A stretch of DNA of 64,000 nt from Vibrio marisflavi CECT 7928 (GCF_921294215.1 NZ_CAKLDM010000001.1:992001-1056000), one strand, 5' to 3'. Positions 46,892 through 57,661 are shown, numbered from the stretch's first letter. Translations and numbers: made by a program. The notes: generated by a model not told the origin, from the letters alone.

Positions 46892-47251
46892 TTAGCTTTT
46901 TGGTGCTAATGGTGTTAGAGCTTTAATTTGCTCACCTTCTCTTACTAATCGGCATGCTTGATTCGCATCATCTGCATCCATAAGAGTTAGTAACCTTTCT
47001 TTGTCTATATTACATAGTGTTTTGATAGCTCCAGTTTGAGCTGTCCAACCACTATCTTGCCAAAACTTGATTTGCTTGATTTGGTCTTCTGGAGAATTTT
47101 TTCCAGACAAAGCTTGTGATATTACATCAAATGCATATTCACTTGCCATGTGCTTATCTGTGTCATTATTTGAGTGGTTCAACGCCCAAATAACTACCGA
47201 TGCCGTTATCGCCCATGCAATAACAGAATTTACTACTAATAACTTTTTCAT
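46892..47251 (-). CDS. Small membrane-anchored partner protein, unknown
   Basis: The 119-residue product has an N-terminal membrane span (LLVVNSVIAWAITASVVIWAL) and a probably periplasmic remainder with two Cys (KTLCNIDKER and NQACRLV), which could form a disulfide. No family is recognised. It is the first gene of a two-gene unit with the winged-helix-like protein, a layout reminiscent of toxRS-type pairs, though no similarity to ToxS is claimed. Confidence 0.6.
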   Translation of the reverse strand: MKKLLVVNSVIAWAITASVVIWALNHSNNDTDKHMASEYAFDVISQALSGKNSPEDQIKQIKFWQDSGWTAQTGAIKTLCNIDKERLLTLMDADDANQACRLVREGEQIKALTPLAPKS

Positions 47252-47539
47252 AAAATATATTACTTATCTGATATATGTGTATATGTAATTGATTTAATAG
47301 GCATTTTTAAAAATAACTCATTTAGTTGTATATCACTTACTATTAGGTATTTTCATTGCCATTAGGATTGATTATATTCGCTATTCCCTTAGTAAATCAA
47401 TCGAAAGAATGAGTGTAGACAAAATACTCTTATTGGTTTTGTGCTTTAGGAGACTTTTCATACTTCAGAAATATTTAATGGAATTAGGAAAAGCCCTTAA
47501 TCATTTATCGTAAAATATGGTTATGCCTAATATTGCTAT

Positions 47540-47669
47540 AGGTTTTATCTTTTTGATTTAGAAAATATAGCGCAACGCTTTTTCTGAGAGTGTTGCATGT
47601 TATACATAGCCAATTGGTTCATTCATATTGTGAACACTTTGCCCTGCATCGCCTCTTCGCAGGGCTTTA
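47540..47669 (+). ncRNA. Candidate small RNA (unconfirmed)
   Basis: GCAACGCT (47572-47579) pairs with AGTGTTGC (47589-47596), and then GCCCTGC (47641-47647) pairs with GCAGGGC (47659-47665) followed by TTTATTT, which is a good intrinsic terminator with no gene in front of it. The start and promoter are not visible. The family is not recognised. Confidence 0.35.
47641..47665 (+). terminator. Orphan intrinsic terminator
   Basis: A 7-bp GC-rich stem with an 11-base loop is followed by TTTATTT on the plus strand. No plus-strand gene precedes it within 2 kb. Confidence 0.75.
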
Positions 47670-47920
47670 TTTCACTTTATATTAGTCCCACAACTACCTA
47701 TAAGCTCAGTTTAGGTTTCAACAAATAGCAACTACAAGATAAATTAAGAAATCGCAATCACACCCAACCACTAAGCATTTAATTACAACAACTTATAACA
47801 TATATAAAAATATATAAACACACCGTTTATTGCTCATTTTTTAGGAGCAACTGAAAATACCCAGTTATTTCAAACAAGTTAGACTTCACCTTGTTAATTG
47901 TTGCACCGCTGTTATTGCTA

Positions 47921-48796
47921 TCAGCTCTTTTTATTCTCCCAATGAGTGATAAATGCAACCGACGCAATAATTATTGCCGCTCCCAACCACAACCTTCCTG
48001 GTGGAACCCAACTAAAAACTAACCACCCTGCTAACACATTCAATGGCAGCTTGGCATGGTCAAAAGGTTGTACAAAAGAAGCATCAGCTGCTGCGTATGC
48101 CTTTACTATCGACCATTGCGCCAAAGCAGTGAACGCACCAGCAGCGAATAGGCACAACCATAGGTTAACCGAATCTGGTAGCCTCCATTCTGGTATCGCG
48201 AGAAACAGATTAAAAGGTGTTTGAAGAAGTAGTAGATAAACAACCATTGTCGCCGGTGAATCTTTTGAGGACATCTTCTTCACCATCAAGGAGTAGCATG
48301 CCCAGAAAAAAGCGGCTCCGACCGGTAATAAGCTCGCCCATGTGAAATCATCAGACCATGGCTCCAATATGATCATTGCACCGCAAAAACCCACAACAGT
48401 AGCTAACCAACGTGCTGCCCCGACCTGCTCACCTAAAAGCAACCCAGATCCTAACGTTGCAAAAAGCGGCGAAATCATCAGCAATGCGATACCTTGCCAA
48501 ATCGGCACAGGGTAAGCCAATGCCCACAACCACAACTGTATCCCAATGACAGCTAAGAGAACCCTAAAAACATGAAGAGGAAAGCTTGTTGTTTTCAGCG
48601 ATTCCTTAATTCCTAACGATTTCAAATACGGAAGAATAACAAGTAGCGCGATGAAGTATTGGATAAACGCCACCATAGTCGATGGCAAACCCAATTTAAT
48701 ACTATTCACTTGCGATAGGCTATTCACTATCGCAAAAGCCAAGCCGGCCAACAGCATCCAACTTGCGCCTTGCACCGGGTGGTGACTTTGTTTCAT
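47921..48796 (-). CDS. DMT-superfamily transporter (EamA)
   Basis: The 291-residue protein has about ten hydrophobic segments in the EamA 5+5 repeat arrangement, with a first-repeat ending IPIWQGIALLMISPLFATLG and VGFCGAMIILEPW. It is an inner-membrane transporter of unknown substrate, not closely similar to the DMT protein at 15200. AAGGAATG lies before the start. It stands alone. Confidence 0.87.
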   Translation of the reverse strand: MKQSHHPVQGASWMLLAGLAFAIVNSLSQVNSIKLGLPSTMVAFIQYFIALLVILPYLKSLGIKESLKTTSFPLHVFRVLLAVIGIQLWLWALAYPVPIWQGIALLMISPLFATLGSGLLLGEQVGAARWLATVVGFCGAMIILEPWSDDFTWASLLPVGAAFFWACYSLMVKKMSSKDSPATMVVYLLLLQTPFNLFLAIPEWRLPDSVNLWLCLFAAGAFTALAQWSIVKAYAAADASFVQPFDHAKLPLNVLAGWLVFSWVPPGRLWLGAAIIIASVAFITHWENKKS

Positions 48797-49031
48797 CCTA
48801 CATTCCTTATAAACAGGTTATATCTCAAACCCAGAAGAGCTCTAAGAAGGCGCAACTATACCGTTGCATGTAAGGATATCAAAGTGTTTCGAGCATCAAT
48901 CTTGGGGCCGAGCTATAAGACAGTGATAGTGCTCTACAAATGCAGATTGATTGGGCAAGCCTGACGTGCAGAATTGAAATCGTTAATTAAAGCAAAAAGA
49001 TAACGAACAACAGACGTCTTGCAATTACAAC

Positions 49032-50003
49032 CTACTGATTAACACAAGACTCGCTAAAGCTTTCTACTGTTGTTAAAGAAGGTAGAGCCGATATCGCGCC
49101 CATTTGGGTACACGTTAGAGCCCCAACTTTATTTGCAAAGCTCACCATTGGAACCAGTTCGTCGAGGCAACTAGGCAAAGTATTTTTGCTCGCAAGTAAG
49201 TATAAGAAAGCACCAATGAACGCATCTCCTGCTCCTGTTGAGTCAATGCTATTTACCACAATGGAATCCACAAATCTCGTTCCGCTATTCGCTACGCTAA
49301 GTAACGTGCCATTTTTTCCTAACGTGACAAGAATGATCTTCACACCTTTTTGATGAAGAAAAGTACAGGACTCTTTGAGACAAGTCTTACCTGCAAGAAT
49401 ATGTAGCTCTTCTTCACTAACCTTAACGATATGTGCAGCACGTAAGCTCTCTTCACATAACCTCACAAACTCTTGTGCATTATTTTCCCATAGAGCCGGA
49501 CGGAAGTTGGGATCGAAACAAATCCATTTGTTTTTTGAGCTAGCCTCTACCAACAAATTTTGATAGAGGTCGATCATTCTTCCTTCGTTTTTTAACGCTG
49601 CTCCAAAGTGAACAACCTTACTATTTTCGACAAAACCTTCAGCTAACTCGTGGGACTCTAACTGCTCACTCGCTCCCCAATTAAACGTAAAATCACGTTC
49701 CCCATTTCCCTGCAAAGCGACATACGCCTTCGAGGTAGCATAGTGTCCATCTACAACAACAGAATTTGTTTCAACACCCTGCTCTTTCAACGTTTCAACT
49801 AGAAAGTCACCAAATGGGTCTCGACCGACTTTAGCCGCAAGTGCCGCTTGACCTCCTAATTTTGCTACGCAACAAGCAACGTTTGCGGGGGCACCTCCTG
49901 CTTTTTTTAGGAAATGAGTGCCGTTTTTAATGCTCGAATCAATATCGGTACACACAAAGTCAATCAGTAGATCGCCTACACAAGCCACTGTATTTTCAGT
50001 CAT
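49032..50003 (-). CDS. Fructokinase, PfkB family
   Basis: The 323-residue kinase has VACVGDLLIDFV at the start, the PfkB signature AGGAPANVACCVAKLGGQAA, DPNFRPALW and the catalytic DSTGAGDAFIGAF. This is the ScrK/CscK-type fructokinase used in sucrose or fructan breakdown. It is divergent from a sugar porin gene across a gap with repeated AACGTT-core operators. No sucrose hydrolase, PTS component or LacI regulator is in the window. Confidence 0.9.
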   Translation of the reverse strand: MTENTVACVGDLLIDFVCTDIDSSIKNGTHFLKKAGGAPANVACCVAKLGGQAALAAKVGRDPFGDFLVETLKEQGVETNSVVVDGHYATSKAYVALQGNGERDFTFNWGASEQLESHELAEGFVENSKVVHFGAALKNEGRMIDLYQNLLVEASSKNKWICFDPNFRPALWENNAQEFVRLCEESLRAAHIVKVSEEELHILAGKTCLKESCTFLHQKGVKIILVTLGKNGTLLSVANSGTRFVDSIVVNSIDSTGAGDAFIGAFLYLLASKNTLPSCLDELVPMVSFANKVGALTCTQMGAISALPSLTTVESFSESCVNQ

Positions 50004-50097
50004 TTAATATATCCTCCAGTAGAGAGTATCAACACAAATTATCAGTCTTCACCTAGGCAAACCCTCTACAACTCGAGGATTAGACAGTTTATATTTT

Positions 50098-50115
50098 AGG
50101 GAACGTTTGCAGTCA
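50098..50115. promoter_or_regulatory. LacI-family-type operator, copy 1
   Basis: AGGGAACGTTTGCAGTCA has an AACGTT core as in LacI/GalR-family operators. It differs from copy 2 by a single base and lies about 95 bp upstream of the fructokinase start. Confidence 0.7.
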
Positions 50116-50144
50116 GAACAATACACGCTCTATTTGAACAAGTG

Positions 50145-50162
50145 AAATCGTTTAAAACGTTT
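50145..50162. promoter_or_regulatory. LacI-type palindrome between copies
   Basis: AAATCGTTTAAAACGTTT is a near-perfect palindrome around TTTAAAA with CGTTT/AAACG arms, the form of a LacI-family operator. It is nearer the fructokinase gene. Confidence 0.6.
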
Positions 50163-50463
50163 ATGTGATACAGCTTTAAGTTTGCCTGATTTAGAGTGGC
50201 ATTATACAGCCCTGCGAGAAAAACCAAGATAAACTTCATACAAACCATTATTTATCAATACCTTATAACTCAATACATTCAAAAATTTTAATTAAGGGCC
50301 ATCCCAATACCGATGAAAAACGCTCAATTAATTAGTGTGATCAATCTAATAATTATTCATATTCCTTATGTACAAGAATTATCCTAGTTATTATTTTGTC
50401 CCAGTTTAAGCTCGTGAACCTCCCCAAAACATTGTAGGTTCCACTAGTTATTGCGAACAAATA

Positions 50464-50481
50464 AGGGAACGTTTGCAATCA
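50464..50481. promoter_or_regulatory. LacI-family-type operator, copy 2
   Basis: AGGGAACGTTTGCAATCA nearly repeats copy 1 (17 of 18 bases), 29 bp before the porin start, as expected for repression of the porin promoter. Confidence 0.7.
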
Positions 50482-50497
50482 AACTAATAAAGCTTAA

Positions 50498-51874
<1,377 letters not shown>

Positions 51875-51945
51875 TTGCTGCGCAAGTAACCGCAAGATAC
51901 TGGGTATATAGACTTAGCAGGAATCATTTAACTAGAGCTAACAAT

Positions 51946-51978
51946 ATTGCTCCCTTGATAATTGCACGAGGGGGCAAT
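51946..51978. terminator. Convergent terminator after the porin
   Basis: ATTGCTCCCTT (51946-51956) pairs, with G-T pairs, with GAGGGGGCAAT (51968-51978). It lies between the porin and the convergent SBP gene. Confidence 0.65.
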
Positions 51979-52017
51979 AATAGACTCAAAAACCACTAAT
52001 TTGTAACTAGCTTTCCC

Positions 52018-52764
52018 CTAGTTGTATCGATCAATGATTTTAGTAAAGTCTCCTTTGCTACTTGCTGCTTCATAAGCTTGCTGAAGCTTTGAGTGCAGTT
52101 CGTTTGAAACGGACACTTTACTGAAACCAAAATATAAAGAACTGGTACTGATAGGAAAATCATGCCTTTTAAGCCCATTAAAATGTGGGTCTGTTTTGAG
52201 TTTATAAGCGAAATCATCGCTGTTCATCATAAATGCGACCATTCTTCCTTTTTTTAACATCGGCGCTAGTTGAGAAGAATCAGTGACAGGGTGAATATTA
52301 CTTGAAAAAGAGGGGTCGTTCTCCAACTTTTCTTGTAACAGCTTCCCATGATACGCACCATTCACTTTACCCACAGGTCCCGGCAACTTTTTAAGATCAT
52401 CAAGTGAGTTAATCTCATAATTTGAGTCGCTTGGTACAATTAAAGAGACAACCTCATCTCTCATTGGCCCGATAAAGTACATATATGTACCGCGCTCTTC
52501 GGTTCGAGATAAATTGGTAATAGCATCCATTTTTCCAGACTTTATCAAGTTCAAGGCTCTTTTCCATGGTTGAGGGTGAAAAATTGGTTGGCAGTCAGCC
52601 TCTGACAGAAGCGCTTCCATTAATTCAACATCCAACCCCATCCACACACCATCATCTTGATAATACAAGGGAGGATAATCATTTACTCTTATATCAATTT
52701 CACACTTTGCAAATACATTGAAAGTGAGAAAACTTGCCAATATCAATACGGTTAACTTATACAT
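52018..52764 (-). CDS. Periplasmic substrate-binding protein, SBP_bac_3 type
   Basis: The 248-residue protein has a signal peptide (LTVLILASFLTFNVFA) and an amino-acid-type SBP: DIRVNDYPPLYYQDDGVWMG, ELMEALLSEADC, KSGKMDAITNLSRTEERGTY and KKGRMVAFMMNSDDFAY. No transporter partner is nearby. It is divergent from the ABC_sub_bind gene at 52927, the same arrangement as at 2647/3774, but is not closely similar to the SBP at 2647. Confidence 0.82.
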   Translation of the reverse strand: MYKLTVLILASFLTFNVFAKCEIDIRVNDYPPLYYQDDGVWMGLDVELMEALLSEADCQPIFHPQPWKRALNLIKSGKMDAITNLSRTEERGTYMYFIGPMRDEVVSLIVPSDSNYEINSLDDLKKLPGPVGKVNGAYHGKLLQEKLENDPSFSSNIHPVTDSSQLAPMLKKGRMVAFMMNSDDFAYKLKTDPHFNGLKRHDFPISTSSLYFGFSKVSVSNELHSKLQQAYEAASSKGDFTKIIDRYN

Positions 52765-52926
52765 ATTCGTCTACAAGTCACAGCCCAAATTTATATTGTA
52801 GTCTAAAAGCACTAATATGATGTGTTGCTAAACTTAACATCGGAGGTATTGATGTTTGATGTTATGAGCAACAATACTTGAGCATGTTGAGTTTAACTAA
52901 ATTAGTGCCGAATTGAATATAACCTA

Positions 52927-53910
52927 ATGAAGAATCATTTCTTATACTACCTTCTTGCAAGTACTCTGTTGCTTTTTTCTAGCAGCTTATTCGCAGCTAA
53001 CATCCTAGTCATAAATAGCTATCATTCAGATAACTCTTGGACTCAAAGTTGCCTTTTAGGTGTGACAGAAACACTTCAGGGAAAACACGATTTGGAAATC
53101 CTATACATGGATACCAAGCGCACACCGATAGAAAGCCATATTAAAGTAGCGGACAGTATCATTGAAAAAGTTCAAAACTTGAAGCCAGATGTTGTTTTGC
53201 TAGCTGATGATAACGCATTAAAACTACTTGGCCCTGAACTATCAAAGCAAAACTATCCTCTCGTCTATTATGGAATTAATAACAACCCAAGAGTGTACTT
53301 TGAACCAGAACGCTTACCCAAGAATGTATACGGCGTATTGGAGCGACAGCTTATTATTCCATTAGTGCGGCACTTACAAATCATGCTTAACACGAGCAAA
53401 AACCATGTTCTTATACTATTTGATGACAGCAACACCTCTAAATCTATTATCAATGTGGCTTTAGAGGGCAAAAGCACGTCAAACGCAGGCAAGACGAATA
53501 TAAGCTGGAAAATGATAGGAGACTTTGCCGATTGGAAGAAGGAAATCCGAAACTCTGACAAGCACTATGATGCCATTATTGTGGACACTTGGTTTACAGT
53601 TAAAGATAAAAACCAGAAAGTGCTAAATGAAGAATATGTTTTGTCATGGACAGGTGAACATTCTCCAGTACCGGTATTTACAATGGCCGACTATGCAGTA
53701 GGCAACGATAAAGCTATTGGCGCATTTGTATTAAATGGCTATGACCAAGGGAAAGAAGCAGCATTAATTGCTCTGCAAATAATCAATGGTGAAAAACCAA
53801 CAAGAGTAAAACAAATTAAATCGGGCACTTTTTATGTCAACAAGGAAGGCTTTGATAAGTTCGGTATTAAGGTTCCTAATCGGCTGAAAAACTTCGTCAT
53901 ATATCGGTAA
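52927..53910 (+). CDS. ABC_sub_bind-family periplasmic binding protein
   Basis: The 327-residue protein has a signal peptide (FLYYLLASTLLLFSSSLFA) and the same landmarks as the protein at 3774: ILVINSYHSDNSWT, MDTKR, LADDNALK, YGINNNPRVYF, YGVLE and NGYDQGKEAALIALQIINGE. They are paralogues. Here no GGDEF gene follows; a terminator comes next. It may act with a membrane sensor encoded elsewhere. Confidence 0.85.
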   Translation: MKNHFLYYLLASTLLLFSSSLFAANILVINSYHSDNSWTQSCLLGVTETLQGKHDLEILYMDTKRTPIESHIKVADSIIEKVQNLKPDVVLLADDNALKLLGPELSKQNYPLVYYGINNNPRVYFEPERLPKNVYGVLERQLIIPLVRHLQIMLNTSKNHVLILFDDSNTSKSIINVALEGKSTSNAGKTNISWKMIGDFADWKKEIRNSDKHYDAIIVDTWFTVKDKNQKVLNEEYVLSWTGEHSPVPVFTMADYAVGNDKAIGAFVLNGYDQGKEAALIALQIINGEKPTRVKQIKSGTFYVNKEGFDKFGIKVPNRLKNFVIYR

Positions 53911-53935
53911 ACATTGAAGGCTCAGCTTTATCAAA

Positions 53936-53970
53936 CAATGCCCAATGACTTCTGTTGTCTCTGGGCATTG
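53936..53970. terminator. Convergent terminator before mmsA
   Basis: CAATGCCCA (53936-53944) pairs with TGGGCATTG (53962-53970), followed by TTTCATTT. Confidence 0.8.
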
Positions 53971-53989
53971 TTTCATTTAACTCTATGGT

Positions 53990-55504
53990 TTACATAGTCG
54001 GCATAACAAAGCTGCTGTCGTGATGCTCCATACGCACACCGGTCGGCCATCGACTTGTGATTGTTTTCATACGCGTATAAAAGCGAACACCATCGTTACC
54101 ATGCATGTTTAGCGGGCCAAAAATAGAGCGTTTCCAGCCACCAAAACTATGAAATGCCATTGGCACCGGTATCGGTACATTCACTCCCACCATTCCAGTT
54201 TGCACTTCTTCGCCAAATTGCCTTGCGGTATCGCCATCACGAGTAAAAATAGCGCTTCCGTTACCATATTCATGATCATTGATAAGTTGTATCGCCTCTT
54301 GGTAATCCGTTACGCGCACAACACATAACACAGGCCCAAATATTTCCTCTTGATACACTTTCATTGTCGGTGACACTTGGTCTAATAAGGTTGGACCAAC
54401 AAAATAGCCTTGCTCATAACCCTGAACCTTGAAGTCACGACCATCGACTAACACTATCGCTCCTTCGCTTTCTCCTGAGCTAATGTATTGGCAAATTTTA
54501 TCTTGGTGTACTGACGAAATGACTGGTCCCATATCATTTTCTTGCGTTTCCTTATCGCAGATACCCGGGCCTACTCTCATTTGACTGATTTGCTGTTTCA
54601 GTTTCTCAACCAATTTGTCTCCGGTTTCATCGCCCACAACAACCGCGACAGATAGAGCCATGCACCTTTCACCCGCAGCACCATACGCAGCGCCCATAAT
54701 TGCACTAGCCGCCATATCAATGTCGGCATCGGGCATGAGCACACAGTGGTTTTTTGCTCCACCAAGTGCTTGGCAACGTTTGCCATGTGCTGATGCTGTT
54801 TGATAGATGTACTCCGCTATTGGTGTCGAGCCAACAAAGCTTACCGCTTGTACTCTTGGGTCAGTCAGTAAGGTGTCGACGGCTTCTTTATCACCATTGA
54901 TCACGTTGAATACACCATCGGGTAACTCTGCTTCTTTAAGTAGCTCAGCTAAGAATAAACTCGCACTCGGATCTTTTTCAGATGGTTTCAATACGAATGT
55001 ATTCCCCGTTGCTAAAGCTATTGGGAACATCCACATAGGTACCATTGCCGGAAAGTTGAATGGTGTGATGCCAACACAAACTCCTAGTGGCTGCATTAGA
55101 GAGTGGCTATCGACACCAGAGCCGACATTGGCAGAGTGCTCACCTTTTTGCAGATGTGGGATGCCGCAAGCAAATTCGACCACCTCTAGGCCTCGAGTCA
55201 CTTCTCCGACTGCATCAGAATAGACCTTGCCGTGCTCCTCAGAGATCATGCGCGCCAGTTTGTCGATATTATTTTCCAACAGCGCCTTGAACTTAAACAT
55301 GACTCTCGCTCTCTTCAAAGGCGATGTTTTTGACCATGATGAAAAGGCTTTGTCCGCAATTGAAACTGCTTCTGCTGTTTCCGCGGGAGAACTTAATACG
55401 ACTTCACGAATTTGCTCTCCAGTAGCAGGGTTATAAATCGCACTAGTGCGTCCGCTATGGCTTTCACTCAACTGACCGCCAATAAAATTTTGTAGTGTTT
55501 GCAT
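53990..55504 (-). CDS. mmsA: Methylmalonate-semialdehyde dehydrogenase (IolA/MmsA)
   Basis: ATG 55504 follows AGGAGAG and gives 504 residues; an ATG at 55528 extends it but lacks a ribosome site. The CoA-acylating aldehyde dehydrogenase has VCVGITPFNFPAMVPMWMFP, FVGSTPIAEYIYQTA, the catalytic Cys in AAGERCMALSVAV (about 283) and FFTRDGDTARQF-like IFTRDGDTARQFG. It converts malonate semialdehyde to acetyl-CoA, the last step of inositol catabolism. It is 46 bp downstream of the IolC fusion and is probably co-transcribed with it. Confidence 0.94.
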   Translation of the reverse strand: MQTLQNFIGGQLSESHSGRTSAIYNPATGEQIREVVLSSPAETAEAVSIADKAFSSWSKTSPLKRARVMFKFKALLENNIDKLARMISEEHGKVYSDAVGEVTRGLEVVEFACGIPHLQKGEHSANVGSGVDSHSLMQPLGVCVGITPFNFPAMVPMWMFPIALATGNTFVLKPSEKDPSASLFLAELLKEAELPDGVFNVINGDKEAVDTLLTDPRVQAVSFVGSTPIAEYIYQTASAHGKRCQALGGAKNHCVLMPDADIDMAASAIMGAAYGAAGERCMALSVAVVVGDETGDKLVEKLKQQISQMRVGPGICDKETQENDMGPVISSVHQDKICQYISSGESEGAIVLVDGRDFKVQGYEQGYFVGPTLLDQVSPTMKVYQEEIFGPVLCVVRVTDYQEAIQLINDHEYGNGSAIFTRDGDTARQFGEEVQTGMVGVNVPIPVPMAFHSFGGWKRSIFGPLNMHGNDGVRFYTRMKTITSRWPTGVRMEHHDSSFVMPTM

Positions 55505-55550
55505 TTTCTCTCCTAAATTTTTAGACATCCTGAATTGCTATCCGCTACGC

Positions 55551-57458
55551 TTAGCGACGTTGACGCCATACTCGGATCAGGTTTTGATAGTTACGCTTTA
55601 CTTGGGATATGAGTTCACTATCACTACTGTTTCCAGACAACCACTCTTTGGCAGGTTCAGCGAAAATCGTGCGACCAATTGCAAACCCTTTTACAATTTC
55701 GCTTTTCGATGCGTCAGCAAAGCCTTGTTTCAATTCATCTTCAGGAGCATCGAGACCAAGAAGTACTACACCTCGACAATGCGCATCCCTCTCCGTAATG
55801 ACTGATTCCATTTTCTGCCAAGCTTGCGAAGACAATGGTGGTAACTTCCACCAATCAGGTTTAATTCCAAGATCGTAGTACTGGGAAACCATTCGAATAT
55901 AGTGTTCATCATCAGAATCAAGGTGCTTGGGTAAAATCACCTCTAGCAGCAGTTCGTGCCCCGTCTGACAACAAGCTTGATAGACCTCTTTAAGTTGCTT
56001 TTCTTGAGCCTGTCTCATTACCAAATCGTCATCTGGATGAGCAAAGACAAGACATTTCACAACATGTTCCAAAGGCCAGCTTGCTAATTGGGAGCCAATA
56101 TTGCCGTGCTCAAGCTCCAAGGGACGTGAACCTGGTAGCTCTATCGGACGGCCTATCCACCAGCCTTTCCCTGTGACTTCGTTTAGTACCTGCTGGCCAA
56201 ATCGACTATCACATAACAGCCCTGCTTTCTGATCCAACCCTGATTCTTGCGCTGCAAGTTGTGCTGCCTTAAATATCAGCTGTTTTAACTGAGGGATTCG
56301 ATTGATATCAGCGTCAACCTTCTCAGCCATTTCTTCAAACTGCACTCGGTGGTCAAACGCTAAAATGCACAGCTCATCCCACTGACTTTTTCGGGTTGTC
56401 ACTCTGTGCAAATGATTAAGTCTAGTATCCAAATCTGGGCGAGAAATCGCATCTGCTCTGGCTAAGTAATCATCCAGCTCTTCTTTGGTTGGCATCGCAG
56501 GAGCACAGCCATGTCTTGAGACAACTAAAGCTCCACATGCGTTTGCATATCTACAACACTGCTGCCAACTCTCTTCGTTCAAATAGCCACGCAGCAAGCC
56601 AGACATAAATGCATCACCGGCACCTAAAACATTAAGTACATCGACTCTGACTCCATCAACATGAATCCCATCATCTAAGTGCGCCGGAATTGAAGTATCG
56701 AATACAGTGCAACCTAGCGGGCCTCTTTTACACACTAAAGTGGCATCAGAAGCTTCCCTGACTTGCTCAAGAGCAGTCAAAGTATCCATACTGCCACCGG
56801 CGATGTGAAACTCTTCTTCTGTTCCCACGACTAAGTCAAACAGGTTTAACACCTCTTTAAGCTGCGAAGTAACTTGCTCAGATTCGATATAACGTGTTTC
56901 ACCATCACCCAGTGAGGTTAGGCCCCATAAAACTGGGCGATAGTCGATATCAAGTGCGGTTTTAACGCCATGCTTGCGAGCATATTTTAGAGCCGTTAAC
57001 ACTGCCTCCCTAGTATTAGGGTTGGAGAGGTGTGTTCCTGTGATAGCCAAGCACCGCGCTGAAGCAATGTATTCTTCATCGACATCATCTGGAGTAATCG
57101 CCATGTCGGCGCAGTTGTCGCGGTAAAAGATAAGCGGAAACGTTTCTTCATCCTTGATACCTAAAATCACCAAAGCGGTCAGCCTTTCTTTGTCTGTGAT
57201 TAGGTGACTGGTATCCACTCCAACAGAAGTCAACTCTTCCCGCAGAAATCTACCCATATGCTCGTCACCGACTCTGGCAAGCATCGACGACTTTAACCCT
57301 TGCCTAGCCGTGCCATAAGCAACATTCCCTGAAGAACCGCCAAGATACTTAGCAAATGAGCCCATATCTTCCAAGCGGGCTCCTATCTGTTGACCATATA
57401 AATCAACCGCAACTCTTCCCATGCAAATAAGGTCGAGCTTCTTTTCAACAACCTTCAT
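55551..57458 (-). CDS. iolC: Bifunctional IolC kinase-DUF2090 aldolase fusion
   Basis: The 635-residue protein has an N-terminal PfkB kinase (residues ~1-330: CMGRVAVDLYGQQ, YLGGSSGNVAYGTARQG, DIDYRPVLW, NVLGAGDAFMSG) and a C-terminal DUF2090 domain (about 340-635: WDELCILAFDHRVQFEEMAE, GKGWWIGRPIELPGSRPLE). This form is known as the fused 5-dehydro-2-deoxygluconokinase/phosphogluconate aldolase, so it can do both IolC and IolJ steps. It duplicates the stand-alone iolC and iolJ at 17.9-20.7 kb. It is divergent from an RpiR gene. Confidence 0.9.
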   Translation of the reverse strand: MKVVEKKLDLICMGRVAVDLYGQQIGARLEDMGSFAKYLGGSSGNVAYGTARQGLKSSMLARVGDEHMGRFLREELTSVGVDTSHLITDKERLTALVILGIKDEETFPLIFYRDNCADMAITPDDVDEEYIASARCLAITGTHLSNPNTREAVLTALKYARKHGVKTALDIDYRPVLWGLTSLGDGETRYIESEQVTSQLKEVLNLFDLVVGTEEEFHIAGGSMDTLTALEQVREASDATLVCKRGPLGCTVFDTSIPAHLDDGIHVDGVRVDVLNVLGAGDAFMSGLLRGYLNEESWQQCCRYANACGALVVSRHGCAPAMPTKEELDDYLARADAISRPDLDTRLNHLHRVTTRKSQWDELCILAFDHRVQFEEMAEKVDADINRIPQLKQLIFKAAQLAAQESGLDQKAGLLCDSRFGQQVLNEVTGKGWWIGRPIELPGSRPLELEHGNIGSQLASWPLEHVVKCLVFAHPDDDLVMRQAQEKQLKEVYQACCQTGHELLLEVILPKHLDSDDEHYIRMVSQYYDLGIKPDWWKLPPLSSQAWQKMESVITERDAHCRGVVLLGLDAPEDELKQGFADASKSEIVKGFAIGRTIFAEPAKEWLSGNSSDSELISQVKRNYQNLIRVWRQRR

Positions 57459-57502
57459 CGGTCACTCCTTGGGTGTGGTGATATTCAATGACAACCTTTA
57501 TA

Positions 57503-57661
57503 CGAAATATTTGTTTCATTTTAAAATATTAATGAAATTTTTAGTTCATTATGTGATCTAAAGCGAACTTAAAAATAGGGAATGTTACAGTAGATATTGC
57601 TGATAGCCCTTGGTATTTCAAGGGATTGAACGTAAAGCAGTCAGATGAAACAAACATTTCA
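57503..57661. promoter_or_regulatory. Three RpiR-type operators between the IolC fusion and rpiR
   Basis: CGAAATATTTGTTTCA (57503-57518), TGAAATTTTTAGTTCA (57533-57548) and TGAAACAAACATTTCA (57646-57661) follow TGAAA-N6-TTTCA with at most one arm mismatch each. Two face the IolC fusion and one lies 59 bp before the RpiR start. Confidence 0.8.

Larger units (their letters stand above)
47252..47920. other. Gene-free region with a hairpin pair and orphan terminator
   Basis: This 669-bp AT-rich stretch has no convincing gene. Two adjoining hairpins at 47572-47596 and 47641-47665 suggest an sRNA, listed separately. The left part must hold the promoter of the cassette read to the left. Confidence 0.5.

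Noticed and set aside
47409..47513. 34-codon frame from ATG 47409
   Set aside because: Only a GAAAG-like ribosome site, hydrophobic random composition and no neighbour; too weak for a gene call.
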